Shown: positions 46,947-55,314, numbered from the stretch's first letter. The stretch: 64,000 nucleotides of DNA from Streptomyces nigra (GCF_003074055.1 NZ_CP029043.1:1542501-1606500); one strand, 5' to 3'. Made by a program: numbers and translations. Notes: a model not told the origin generated them from the letters alone.

Positions 46947-47750
46947 TCACTCTCCGAGGCCGGCCAGGTCCCGCAGACGGCGGGCCTGCGCGGCCCGCTC
47001 GGCGCCGCGCTGCTCGTCGTAGGTGCGGTCGGTGGCGCCGCGCAGCAGCGCCTTGGTCTCCACGACGGCGTCCCGGGGCGCGGCGACGATCGCCCCGGCC
47101 AGATCCCGTACGGCGTCGTCGAGCTGGTCCGCGGGCACGGCGAGGTTGGCGAGCCCGCTGGTCACGGCCTCCTCGGCCGACACGAAGCGGCCCGTCACAC
47201 AGATCTCCAGCGCACGGCCGTAGCCGACGAGCCCGACGAGCGGATGCGTGCCGGTCAGGTCGGGAACCAGCCCGAGGCTGGTCTCGCGCATGGCGAACTG
47301 CACGTCGTCGGCGACGACGCGCACGTCACAGGCGAGCGCGAGCTGGAAGCCCGCCCCGATGGCGTGTCCCTGCACGGCGGCGATGGACACCAGGTCGTTG
47401 CGCCGCCACCAGGTGAACGCCTCCTGGTAGCCCGCGATCGCGGCGTCGAGCTCGCCGTCGCTGCTGCGCGCGAGGTCGATGAAGGAGGGTTCGCCCTCGA
47501 TCCCCTCGGGCGTGAACATGGCGCGGTCGAGCCCGGCGGAGAAGGACTGGCCCTCACCGCGCAGCACGACGACCCGCACGCTGCCCGGCAGGACGCGCCC
47601 GGCCTCGGCGAGCGTCCGCCACATGGCGGGGCTCTGCGCGTTGCGCTTGGCCGGGTTGGTCAGGGTCACCGTCGCGATCGCGCCGTCGACGGTGAGCCGG
47701 ACGTTGTCCTTGTCGAGCAGGGGAGCGAGTTCCTGGTCGGGCGAAGCCAT
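46947..47750 (-). CDS. Enoyl-CoA hydratase/isomerase family protein
   Basis: Crotonase-fold enzyme, 267 residues. CoA/oxyanion segments: VDGAIATVTLTNPAKRNAQSPAMWRTL, RGEGQSFSAGLDRAMF and AVQGHAIGAGFQLALACDVRVVADDVQFAMRETSLGLVPDLTG. The canonical Glu positions of hydratases are not fully conserved, so reaction type is uncertain. It is probably fatty-acid or amino-acid side-chain catabolism. GGAGG before the ATG at 47750. The stop is 12 bp from the convergent gene. Confidence 0.9.
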   Translation of the reverse strand: MASPDQELAPLLDKDNVRLTVDGAIATVTLTNPAKRNAQSPAMWRTLAEAGRVLPGSVRVVVLRGEGQSFSAGLDRAMFTPEGIEGEPSFIDLARSSDGELDAAIAGYQEAFTWWRRNDLVSIAAVQGHAIGAGFQLALACDVRVVADDVQFAMRETSLGLVPDLTGTHPLVGLVGYGRALEICVTGRFVSAEEAVTSGLANLAVPADQLDDAVRDLAGAIVAAPRDAVVETKALLRGATDRTYDEQRGAERAAQARRLRDLAGLGE

Positions 47751-47917
47751 GGGGTGCCTCCGATGCGTGCGGTCAGCCTGCGGATGCCGAGATGAAGGCA
47801 CCCACTAAGTGACTGCACAGTAACCACCCGGTCGATCCGGAGTCCCGCCGGGCCCCTCAAGGGCTCAGGGGAGGACCGGCCGGGTGGTCACCATCGAAGA
47901 CGATGGACCGCCCGGGA

Positions 47918-48139
47918 TCAGGACGATGCGGCCTTCTTGCCTCGCGTCGCCCCGCCACGCCCACGCAGCGTGACGCCCGATTCGCTGAGCATCCGGTGGA
48001 CGAAGCCATACGAGCGGCCGGTCTCCTCGGCCAGTGCCCGGATGCTCGCACCGGAGTCGTACTTTTTCTTCAGGTCTGCCGCGAGCTTGTCGCGCGCGGC
48101 GCCGGTCACCCGGCTGCCCTTCTTCAGAGTCTCGGCCAC
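47918..48139 (-). CDS. Small helix-turn-helix DNA-binding protein
   Basis: A 73-residue basic protein conserved in actinomycetes. Reads (M)AETLKKGSRVTGAARDKLAADLKKKYDSGASIRALAEETGRSYGFVHRMLSESGVTLRGRGGATRGKK, with a resolvase-type HTH (SIRALAEETGRSYGFVHRML) and Lys/Arg-rich ends like a nucleoid-associated protein. The GTG at 48139 has AGGAGG six bases upstream. It is monocistronic. Target sites unknown; the lack of a ligand domain suggests an architectural or constitutive regulator. Confidence 0.82.
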   Translation of the reverse strand: MAETLKKGSRVTGAARDKLAADLKKKYDSGASIRALAEETGRSYGFVHRMLSESGVTLRGRGGATRGKKAASS

Positions 48140-48474
48140 CCGTGCCTCCTCATGGGAAGTGCGCTCTGGTCTCCTCATGATCACCCCTCCGGGGCTACAT
48201 GGCCACCCATTCGGCAAGGTCCGTGAGACATGGTTGTGACGACAGGAGTGCGTCCCCACATACGGAATAGGGAATTCCGTGATCTCGCGTCCGTACAGCC
48301 GAACGGGTTCATTTGTGAATTCCCAGGTCAGCGTCCTGGCATGCGCGCGCCCCCGCCGATAACCGACGAGGGCGCGAAATCGATGTACTACACACCTCGG
48401 TACGAGGAGATCTCACACAGATGGTGGATCACCCGTGGGCCGAATGATCCATAGCCCGTGGATCACGTTTTCGA
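48140..48474. other. AT-richer intergenic region between HTH and ABC-F genes
   Basis: 335 bp with lower GC than neighbours, containing the HTH promoter and the end of the ABC-F unit. TGGATCA occurs at 48425-48431 and 48459-48465, with its inverse TGATCCA at 48445-48451, which could form the ABC-F terminator stem. A plus-strand frame ending at 48454 (last part MRAPPPITDEGAKSMYYTPR and 17 more residues) has AT-rich Tyr/Trp codons and might be a small gene, but no ribosome site supports it. Confidence 0.4.
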
Positions 48475-50073
48475 TCAAGCGAGGGCGACGAGATCCGCGT
48501 AGCCGGCGCCCCACAGGTCCTCGACGCCGTCGGGCAGCAGGATGATCCGCTCCGGCTGCAGGGCCTCGACGGCGCCCTCGTCGTGGGTGACGAGGACGAC
48601 CGCGCCCTTGTACGTGCGCAGCGCGCCGAGGATCTCCTCACGGCTGGCCGGGTCGAGGTTGTTCGTGGGCTCGTCGAGCAGCAGGACGTTCGCCGAGGAG
48701 ACGACCAGGGTGGCGAGGGCCAGCCGGGTCTTCTCGCCGCCGGAGAGCACGCCGGCGGGCTTGTCGACGTCGTCGCCGGAGAACAGGAACGAGCCGAGCA
48801 CCTTGCGGACCTCGACGAGGTCCATGTCGGGGGCCGCCGAGCGCATGTTCTCCAGGACGGTGCGGTCGGGGTCCAGGGTCTCGTGCTCCTGGGCGTAGTA
48901 GCCGACCTTGAGCCCGTGACCGGGGATGACCGCGCCGGTGTCCGGCTGCTCCACCCCGGCGAGCAGCCGGAGCAGGGTGGTCTTGCCGGCGCCGTTGAGG
49001 CCGAGGATGACCACGCGGGAGCCCTTGTCGATGGCCAGGTCGACGTCGGTGAAGATCTCCAGGGAGCCGTACGACTTCGACAGGCCCTCGGCGGTGAGCG
49101 GGGTCTTGCCGCAGGGGGCGGGCTCGGGGAAGCGCAGCTTGGCGACCTTGTCGGACTGGCGGACCTCCTCCAGACCGGACAGCAGGCGCTCGGCGCGGCG
49201 GGCCATGTTCTGGGCGGCGACCGTCTTGGTGGCCTTGGCACGCATCTTGTCGGCCTGGGCGTTGAGCGCGGCGGCCTTCTTCTCGGCGTTCTGGCGCTCG
49301 CGCTTGCGGCGCTTCTCGTCCGCCTCGCGCTGCTGCTGGTAGAGCTTCCAGCCCATGTTGTAGACGTCGATCTGGGCGCGGTTGGCGTCCAGGTAGAACA
49401 CCTTGTTCACGACCGTCTCGACCAGGTCGACGTCGTGGGAGATCACGATGAAGCCGCCGCGGTACGTCTTCAGGTAGTCCCGCAGCCAGACGATCGAGTC
49501 GGCGTCGAGGTGGTTGGTCGGCTCGTCGAGGAGCAGGGTGTCGGCGTCCGAGAAGAGGATGCGGGCGAGCTCGATACGGCGGCGCTGACCACCGGAGAGG
49601 GTGTGCAGCGGCTGGCCGAGCACCCGGTCGGGGAGGTTGAGCGCGGCGGCGATGGTGGCGGCCTCGGCCTCGGCGGAGTAGCCGCCCTTGGTGAGGAACT
49701 CCGTCTCCTGGCGCTCGTACTGCTTGAGGGCCTTCTCGCGGGTGGCGCCCTTGCCGTTGGCGATGCGCTGTTCGTTGTCGCGCATCTTGCGGATCAGCAC
49801 GTCGAGGCCGCGGGCGGAGAGGATCCGGTCGCGGGCGAGGACGTCGAGGTCGCCGGTGCGGGGGTCCTGCGGGAGGTAGCCGACCTCGCCCGAGCGGGTG
49901 ATCTGTCCGGCGGCGGGGATGCCCTCACCGGCCAGGCACTTGGTGAGGGTCGTCTTGCCCGCGCCGTTGCGGCCGACGAGGCCGATGCGGTCACCCTTGG
50001 CGACCCGGAAGGTCGCGGACTCGATGAGGACGCGCGCGCCGGCGCGCAGCTCGATACCGGTGGCGGAGATCAC
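48475..50073 (-). CDS. ABC-F protein, Rv1473-like
   Basis: Soluble tandem-ATPase ABC-F protein of 532 residues, without membrane segments; such proteins act at the ribosome, some conferring antibiotic protection. Two Walker A motifs (GRNGAGKTT near 35-43 and GLNGAGKTT near 340-350), two signatures (LSGGQRRR, LSGGEKTR), Walker B LLLDEPTNHLD and LLLDEPTNNLD, and a long charged linker (QQREADEKRRKRERQNAEKKAAALNAQADKMRAKATK). Closest recalled relative is M. tuberculosis Rv1473, a WhiB7-regulon member. GTG start. A leaderless seven-codon ORF precedes it, suggesting translation-sensing control. Confidence 0.92.
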   Translation of the reverse strand: MISATGIELRAGARVLIESATFRVAKGDRIGLVGRNGAGKTTLTKCLAGEGIPAAGQITRSGEVGYLPQDPRTGDLDVLARDRILSARGLDVLIRKMRDNEQRIANGKGATREKALKQYERQETEFLTKGGYSAEAEAATIAAALNLPDRVLGQPLHTLSGGQRRRIELARILFSDADTLLLDEPTNHLDADSIVWLRDYLKTYRGGFIVISHDVDLVETVVNKVFYLDANRAQIDVYNMGWKLYQQQREADEKRRKRERQNAEKKAAALNAQADKMRAKATKTVAAQNMARRAERLLSGLEEVRQSDKVAKLRFPEPAPCGKTPLTAEGLSKSYGSLEIFTDVDLAIDKGSRVVILGLNGAGKTTLLRLLAGVEQPDTGAVIPGHGLKVGYYAQEHETLDPDRTVLENMRSAAPDMDLVEVRKVLGSFLFSGDDVDKPAGVLSGGEKTRLALATLVVSSANVLLLDEPTNNLDPASREEILGALRTYKGAVVLVTHDEGAVEALQPERIILLPDGVEDLWGAGYADLVALA

Positions 50074-50133
50074 GGTCAGACTCCAGGGCGGGGTTAGGTG
50101 GCGGTTTTGGGCGGCTGAGGACAGTCCCGCCGT

Positions 50134-50157
50134 CTAATGCGCGAGGAGAATGGCCAT
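50134..50157 (-). CDS. Leader peptide ORF (MAILLAH) upstream of ABC-F gene
   Basis: Minus-strand ATG at 50157 followed by six codons and TAG encodes MAILLAH. A TAGACT -10 box (50169-50164) lies exactly six bases before the ATG, so the mRNA would start at this codon. The stop is 60 bp before the ABC-F GTG. GGCGG/CCGCC complementary segments lie in between. A ribosome stalled on this mini-ORF could control the downstream gene. This function is inferred. Confidence 0.6.
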   Translation of the reverse strand: MAILLAH

Positions 50158-50280
50158 GCGGCCAGTCTAACGGGGCCGTGCAAGCGCTTTTCCCGGGTTC
50201 GGACGACCGGCGACGGGTCATGCATCACACCGGCGGCGGCGACGGCCGCCGGTTTTCGTACGGCACGGAAGGGTGACGGC

Positions 50281-50694
50281 ATGGCGGGTACGGGCGGTGG
50301 GCGTCCGGGCATCAGCCCGACGCTGCTCTACACGGACGCCAAGGCGGCGGTCGAACAGCTCACGAACGCCTTCGGGTTCACCGCGCTCGCGGTGTACGAG
50401 GGCGACGACGGCAAGGTCGTGCACGCCGAACTGGCGCAGGGCGACGGGGTGGTGATGCTGGGCTCCCGGGGCACCGGCAGCGCCTTCGACCGGGCGATGA
50501 AGGGCGCGGGCCCGGCCGGGGTGTACGTCGTCGTGGACGACGTCGACGCACACCACCGGCGGGCCGTGGAGCACGGCGCCGAGATCCTGATGCCCCCGAC
50601 CGACCAGGACTACGGCGGCCGGGACTACATGGCCCGGGATCTGGAGGGCAACGTCTGGAGTTTCGGCACCTACGTCCCCGGGACGCCCGGCTGA
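50281..50694 (+). CDS. VOC-superfamily (glyoxalase-like) protein
   Basis: A 137-residue vicinal-oxygen-chelate protein with the paired beta-alpha-beta-beta-beta modules: SPTLLYTDAKAAVEQLTNAFGFTALAVYEGDDGKVVHAELAQGDGVVMLGS (12-62) and GVYVVVDDVDAHHRRAVEHGAEILMPPTDQDYGGRDYMARDLEGNVWSFGTY (79-130). Metal ligands could be His46/Glu48 and the distal residues of the second module. Substrate unknown. GGAAGGG upstream of the ATG; the longer frame is not supported. Confidence 0.87.
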   Translation: MAGTGGGRPGISPTLLYTDAKAAVEQLTNAFGFTALAVYEGDDGKVVHAELAQGDGVVMLGSRGTGSAFDRAMKGAGPAGVYVVVDDVDAHHRRAVEHGAEILMPPTDQDYGGRDYMARDLEGNVWSFGTYVPGTPG

Positions 50695-50710
50695 GGGGCG
50701 CTGGCCCGGC

Positions 50711-52114
50711 TCAGCTGCCCCCGGTGTGCACCTGGAAGGCGGCGCGGCGCACGGCCTTGGCGAGCGCCGGGTCGGGGTGCGCGGCGGCGAGGGCGACCAG
50801 GACCTGCACGGTGCGGGGGTGGCCGACGGCACGCACCTCGTCGAGGAGGGCGGGCACGGTCGGCTGCACCGCGGACTCCAGGTGCCGGACGAGCATCGGG
50901 GCCTCGCCGTGGTCGGCGACCGCGGCGGCGGTGTCGACCCACAGCCAGGTGGCCTCCTCGCGGGTCAGCACCTCGTGGGCGTCCTCGGGGTCGACGCCGT
51001 CGTGCTCGGCGAGCCACAGCAGGGCGTAGGGACGCAGGGCGGGCTCGTCGGCGACCGCGCGCACATCGGGTTCGGCGGGGGCGCCGACGACGCGCAGCGC
51101 CTCGAAGGCGAGGCCGCGCAGCAGGGCGTCGTCGCCGCGGGCGGCGGCCAGCAGCTCGGTGACGGCGCTGCCGACGGGGCGGGCGGCGAGCCAGGCGCGG
51201 TACTCGTCGCGGGCGGCGTTGGGGCGCAGCTGGGCGCAGCCGCGCAGCATGTCCTCGGCGGACCGCTCGAAGTTCCCGGCGGGGCTCTGGGCGGCCACGC
51301 AGATCTGCTCCAGCTTGACCCAGACCGCCCAGCTGCCGAGCGGCGTCAGGGTGGCCTGGGCGGCGCCGTAGGTGAGGGCGCCGACGGAGGCGAGGGCGGT
51401 GAGGGCCCAGTCGAGCAGCGGGGCGAGGGGGGTGTCCTCGGCGGGTCTCGCGTCGGGCAGCGGCTCGGGCTGGGGGCCGTAGGGGATCTCGCAGCGTTCG
51501 GTGCGCAGCTCGGTGACGCGCTGCTCCAGGAGGTCCAGGAGCTGCTCGACGGGGACGGGTCCGGCGGACAGCTGGAGGAAGGACAGCACCTGGGGCAGGG
51601 CCGAGACGACGTCGGCGACGGCCGCGTGGTCGAGGTCGGCGGGCTCGGGGTGGGCCAGCGACCAGGCGTCGAAGAGGGCGACCCAGCCGCGCAGGACGGC
51701 GCTGTCGTCACGGTCCCAGGCGCGCAGCCGCCAGCTGGGGCGGGCGCTGTCGCCGTGCACCTCGACGAGGCCGGCGAGCCGGGCGGTGTCCCAGTCGGCG
51801 CGGACCTGAGTCACGGTCAGCCCGAGGGCGCGGGCCGCGCGTTCGGCGGTCTCGTCGGAGAGGGTGCCTTTGCCGTCGGGGTTCGCGTTCGTCCGGCCGG
51901 GCCGCAGGGCGGTGTCGGCCCACAGGGCGACACGGACCGCGCCGGCGAGCAGGGAGCGTGCCGTTCCGGCCAGCTCGGAGCGGGCCGGAGTGCCCTCCGG
52001 CGGCCGGGGCGCGGGCCGGCGCGGGCGCCGCTGGTTCACTGCTCCGGGGGCGGCGGCCAGGGGTCGCGGGCGGACGAGTCGAAGCCTGGAGTCGCGCGGG
52101 ATACGGGACGTCAC
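50711..52114 (-). CDS. Conserved Streptomyces protein with HEAT-like C-terminus, function unknown
   Basis: A 467-residue soluble protein, not assigned to a named family. Residues about 90-140 (GTLSDETAERAARALGLTVTQVRADWDTARLAGLVEVHGDSARPSW) read as a winged helix. The middle is Leu-rich helical, and the C-terminal 150 residues (LLRGLAFEALRVVGAP, LRPYALLWLAEHDG, LVRHLESAVQPTVPALLDEVRAVGHPRTVQVLVALAAAHPDPALAKAVRRAAFQ) look like HEAT/ARM repeats. The GTG at 52114 is chosen with GGAAG upstream. A MITE lies 167 bp upstream. Confidence 0.72.
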   Translation of the reverse strand: MTSRIPRDSRLRLVRPRPLAAAPGAVNQRRPRRPAPRPPEGTPARSELAGTARSLLAGAVRVALWADTALRPGRTNANPDGKGTLSDETAERAARALGLTVTQVRADWDTARLAGLVEVHGDSARPSWRLRAWDRDDSAVLRGWVALFDAWSLAHPEPADLDHAAVADVVSALPQVLSFLQLSAGPVPVEQLLDLLEQRVTELRTERCEIPYGPQPEPLPDARPAEDTPLAPLLDWALTALASVGALTYGAAQATLTPLGSWAVWVKLEQICVAAQSPAGNFERSAEDMLRGCAQLRPNAARDEYRAWLAARPVGSAVTELLAAARGDDALLRGLAFEALRVVGAPAEPDVRAVADEPALRPYALLWLAEHDGVDPEDAHEVLTREEATWLWVDTAAAVADHGEAPMLVRHLESAVQPTVPALLDEVRAVGHPRTVQVLVALAAAHPDPALAKAVRRAAFQVHTGGS

Positions 52115-52280
52115 GGGTGCAGTCTTCCGGTTGACGGTCCGAAAACCCAAACGGAATGCCGTGGGCGGCTCCGGGGGCGGGCCGCGCAAGGGGTCCGACG
52201 GGTGCCCGGGCACCGGGAACAGGCCAGCGGTACGGCCTTAAACGGAATGGCGCGGCAGCGGGCGGGGGCGCGGCCGCGGT
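52115..52280. other. Intergenic DNA left of the MITE
   Basis: Upstream region of the 467-residue protein gene. AAACGGAATG occurs twice (near 52149 and 52240). There is no supported gene; a promoter for the minus-strand gene is expected here. Confidence 0.4.
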
Positions 52281-52425
52281 TAGGTCGTGTCCGTAAAGTC
52301 GCGTCGTCCGCCCGTAGGGCGTGCCGAGCGGCGTCCGGTGCGTGCTCTGGGGGTACCCCCTGCTCGAAGAGCTTGGGGGAGTGCCGGGCGTCGAACGGCA
52401 GGCGGGACTTTGCGGACACGGCCTA
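52281..52425. mobile_element. MITE-like element with 23-bp terminal inverted repeats
   Basis: A 145-bp non-coding element. The left end TAGGTCGTGTCCGTAAAGTC and the inverted right end TAGGCCGTGTCCGCAAAGTC match at 20 of 23 positions over 52281-52303 and 52403-52425. The flanks form TTAG/CTAG-like targets as for IS5-group elements. The interior holds the palindrome GGGGGTACCCCC and the GCTCGAAGAGC segment, a combination I recall recurring in many Streptomyces intergenes. No transposase, so it would need a related IS to move. Confidence 0.78.
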
Positions 52426-52433
52426 GGGGTCTC

Positions 52434-53558
52434 TCAGACCAGCGGGGTCAGGAAGCGGCGCAGCGACTCCTCGTAGAACTCCGGGTCGGCGTTCCACATG
52501 GCGGCGTGCGGTGCGTCCCGCACGGTGTGCAGGGTGACCAGGCCGGGGTGGGCGCGGGCCAGGCGGCGGGACAGGGTCCAGGGGGCGACCCGGTCGCCGG
52601 GACCGTGGAAGACGACGGTGGGCACGGTGACGCCGTCGAGGGCGTCGGTGCCGGAGCGGTCGGCGGTGAGGTTCGCGCGGCCCTGGGCGGCGCGGACGGC
52701 GAGGGGCAGCAGGACGCTCGGGGTGTGCCGGGCGGCGGCCAGGGCGCGCAGCGTGGTCTCCCAGCTGAGCACCGGGGAGTCCAGGACGAGCCCGGCGACC
52801 CGGTCGCGCAGGCTGGAGCGGGCGGCGGCGCGCAGCGCCATGGTGGCGCCGGTGGACCAGCCGAGCAGGACGACCTTGCGGGCGCCGTAGCGGACGGCGT
52901 AGCGGATCGCGGCGTCGACGTCGCGCCACTCGGTCTCGCCGAGGTGGTTCAGGCCGTCCGGGGAGCGGGGCGCGCCGAGGTCGCCGCGGTAGGCGAGGGC
53001 GAGCACCGGGACATGGCGGGCGTGCAGGGGCCGCATGAGGTTCATGGCGTGTTCGCGGGTGGTGCCCAGGCCGTGCACCGCGATGATCCAGGTGCCCCGG
53101 GCGCCGGGCACGAACCAGGCGGGCAGCGAACCGAGTTCGCCGGGGATGTCGATGTCGGCGTGGTCGAGGCCGAGGGTGGCGCCGGGGTTGCCGACGTACA
53201 CGTTGGGGGTGAGCCAGACGCTGTCGCCGGGCTTGAGGTCGCCGTGGGTGACGCGCTCCAGGCGCCGGACGACGGTGTCGGCGGTGTGCCGCGCCGTCTC
53301 GAGGACCGGCCCGACGACGGCGTGCGAGCCGTCACCGGCCAGACCGTAGGTGCCGGGGCGCAGCGAGGCCAGGTCGCGGGTGAGGGCGATCTGCCCGGGG
53401 GCCGTGGCGTGCACGGTGAGCCGGGGTTCGGTGGGCAGCGGGCGGCCGGGCGGTGCCGTCAGGGCGGCGCCGCTGGCGAGCCGCCCGGCGGCGACGCTCG
53501 CGGCGCCGGCGGCCAGGGCCACGGTGACGGCTGCGGCCGTCGTTCGGACAGTGCGCAC
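52434..53558 (-). CDS. Alpha/beta hydrolase with signal/anchor segment
   Basis: A 374-residue alpha/beta-hydrolase-fold protein. N-terminal hydrophobic segment (residues 4-35, TTAAAVTVALAAGAASVAAG), a beta-rich region to about 150, then the hydrolase core: oxyanion HGLG (VHGLGTTREHAMN), nucleophile elbow GWSTGA, acid in VFHGPGDRVAPW and a late His in DAPHAAMW. It is probably exported or membrane-tethered. Substrate unknown. Its stop codon is 8 bp from the MITE end. Confidence 0.85.
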   Translation of the reverse strand: MRTVRTTAAAVTVALAAGAASVAAGRLASGAALTAPPGRPLPTEPRLTVHATAPGQIALTRDLASLRPGTYGLAGDGSHAVVGPVLETARHTADTVVRRLERVTHGDLKPGDSVWLTPNVYVGNPGATLGLDHADIDIPGELGSLPAWFVPGARGTWIIAVHGLGTTREHAMNLMRPLHARHVPVLALAYRGDLGAPRSPDGLNHLGETEWRDVDAAIRYAVRYGARKVVLLGWSTGATMALRAAARSSLRDRVAGLVLDSPVLSWETTLRALAAARHTPSVLLPLAVRAAQGRANLTADRSGTDALDGVTVPTVVFHGPGDRVAPWTLSRRLARAHPGLVTLHTVRDAPHAAMWNADPEFYEESLRRFLTPLV

Positions 53559-53628
53559 CCGTCCAGTGTCCGGAACGACGGGTCGGTCGGCCAGTGGGAG
53601 GGCGGGGCGGGGTGACCCGGCCCCGGTG

Positions 53629-54348
53629 TCAGCCCCGCTGCCCGTACCCCTTCAGCCGCTCCCCCACCTCCGCCACCTGGTCCTCGGAGAGGAGGGCCGG
53701 GGTCAGGCCGGGGACCGAGGAGGCCGTGAGCCAGACGCGGCACATCCACTCCAGCTGGGCCGTGCGGTCGTACGCCTGGTCCAGGGTGGCGCCGTGGGCG
53801 ACGGTGCCGTGGTTGCCCAGGAGGCAGGCGGTGCGGCCGGTGAGGGCCCGCAGCATGTTCTCGGCCAACTCGCGCGTGCCGTACGTCGCGTAGGGGGCGA
53901 CCCGGACGGGTCCGCCGAGGGCGGCGGCCATGTAGTGGATCAGCGGGAGCTCGGTGACGAGGGTCGAGACGGCCGTCGCGTGGACGGCGTGGGTGTGCAC
54001 GACCGCGCGGGCGTCGGTGGCGCCGTGGACGGCCAGGTGCATGGGCAGCTCGCTGGTCGGCACCAGCGTGCCGAGCACCTGCCGGCCGTCGAGGTCGACG
54101 CCCGTGACGTCCCGGGGTGTGAGCCGGTCGTAGGGCACGCCGGACGGTGTGACCAGCACGGTGTCCCCGACGCGGACGGAGACGTTCCCGGAGGTGCCGA
54201 CCACGAGGCCCTCGGCGACGGTCCGGCGGGCCGTCGCGACCAGGGCCTCCCAGGCCGCCGCCTCCTCGGGCCGCACCGTGCGCCGGTCCGGAACCTCCTC
54301 GTCCCGCGGTTCCCGTGCGTCCCCCTGCTCCCACCGTTCCTCAGCCAT
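53629..54348 (-). CDS. Class II aldolase/adducin family protein
   Basis: A 239-residue L-fuculose-phosphate-aldolase-like protein. Signatures: GLVVGTSGNVSVRVGDTVLVTPSGVPYDRL (47-76), SELPMHLAVHGATDARAVVHTHAVHATA with zinc-binding His in HTHAVH, and the third zinc His region GRTACLLGNHGTVAHG. It probably acts on a sugar phosphate or a methylthioribulose-like compound. The ATG at 54348 follows from the family length; the N-terminal 25 residues are acidic and variable. Confidence 0.87.
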   Translation of the reverse strand: MAEERWEQGDAREPRDEEVPDRRTVRPEEAAAWEALVATARRTVAEGLVVGTSGNVSVRVGDTVLVTPSGVPYDRLTPRDVTGVDLDGRQVLGTLVPTSELPMHLAVHGATDARAVVHTHAVHATAVSTLVTELPLIHYMAAALGGPVRVAPYATYGTRELAENMLRALTGRTACLLGNHGTVAHGATLDQAYDRTAQLEWMCRVWLTASSVPGLTPALLSEDQVAEVGERLKGYGQRG

Positions 54349-54546
54349 ACGGCGATCCTGCCAGGCGCGGTGCGCGAAGTCGCCGGTGCGCGGGGGCACT
54401 TTAGGGCGGAGGGGCGACCTCCGGGAGGGCGCATAGCGGTACATATCACCCAGTCCACCTTCTTGGCGTGCAATCGATCAGAGTTCAACGATCTTCGGAT
54501 AATCTCCGGGTGATTTGCCGCACACGTCGCCATTCCGGGGGGAACC

Positions 54547-55314
54547 ATGGCCCGTGCCCGCAAACCGTCCCGTCGCCGTGACCGGCGCACCCACCGCTCC
54601 CGTCTCGCGGCGGCCTGCGCGGCGGTGCTGGCGCTGAGCGCCACCGCCCTCGCCGGGACCCCGGCCGCCGCCGCCGGGAAACCGAGAGGCCACGACGTCT
54701 CCTCGCACCAGAAGAACGTCGACTGGCAGGCCGGCCGGGCGAAGGGCGCCCGGTTCGTCTACGTCAAGGCGACCGAGTCGCACACGTACCGCAACCCCTA
54801 CTACGGCCAGCAGTACGACGGCTCCCGCGCCGCCGGCCTGGTGCGCGGCGCCTACCACTTCGCCCTGCCGGACCGGTCCTCGGGTCGGGCGCAGGCGGCG
54901 TTCTTCGTGCGCAACGGCGGCGGCTGGCGGCCCGACGGCTGGACCCTGCCGCCGGCGCTCGACATCGAGTACAACCCGTACAGCAAGAAGCACAAGTGCT
55001 ACGGGCTGCGGAAGACGGCGTTGGTCTCCTGGATCCGGGCGTTCAGCGACGAGGTGCGCCGGCTGACCGGCCGCCGACCGGTGATCTACACCACCGCCCA
55101 CTGGTGGAACACCTGCACCGGGTCCTCCCGCGCCTTCGCCGGCGACCACGCGCGGTGGGTGGCCCGCTACGATGCACCGAGCCCCGGAACACTGCCTTCC
55201 GGATGGCGCGCCTGGACCTTCTGGCAGTACGACAACGCCGGCAGCCTGCCGGGTGACCAGAATCTCTTCAACGGGTCGCTGACGCAGCTCAAGAGGTTCG
55301 CCCGGGGCCGCTAG
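54547..55314 (+). CDS. Secreted GH25 muramidase (lysozyme)
   Basis: A 255-residue exported N,O-diacetylmuramidase-type enzyme. Very basic N-region plus signal peptide (RRRDRRTHRSRLAAACAAVLALSATALAGTPAAAA, about 9-43), then the GH25 barrel: GHDVSSHQKNVDW with the first catalytic Asp, FVYVKATES, YHFALPD, ALDIEYNPY with the catalytic Glu, and the C-terminal WTFWQYDNAGSLPGDQNLFNGS. Single domain without a wall-binding module. A terminator hairpin follows. Confidence 0.92.
   Translation: MARARKPSRRRDRRTHRSRLAAACAAVLALSATALAGTPAAAAGKPRGHDVSSHQKNVDWQAGRAKGARFVYVKATESHTYRNPYYGQQYDGSRAAGLVRGAYHFALPDRSSGRAQAAFFVRNGGGWRPDGWTLPPALDIEYNPYSKKHKCYGLRKTALVSWIRAFSDEVRRLTGRRPVIYTTAHWWNTCTGSSRAFAGDHARWVARYDAPSPGTLPSGWRAWTFWQYDNAGSLPGDQNLFNGSLTQLKRFARGR

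Noticed and set aside
48230..48454. 74-residue plus-strand frame as a confirmed gene
   Set aside because: No ribosome site, and the first half overlaps the HTH promoter region; kept only as a low-confidence note.
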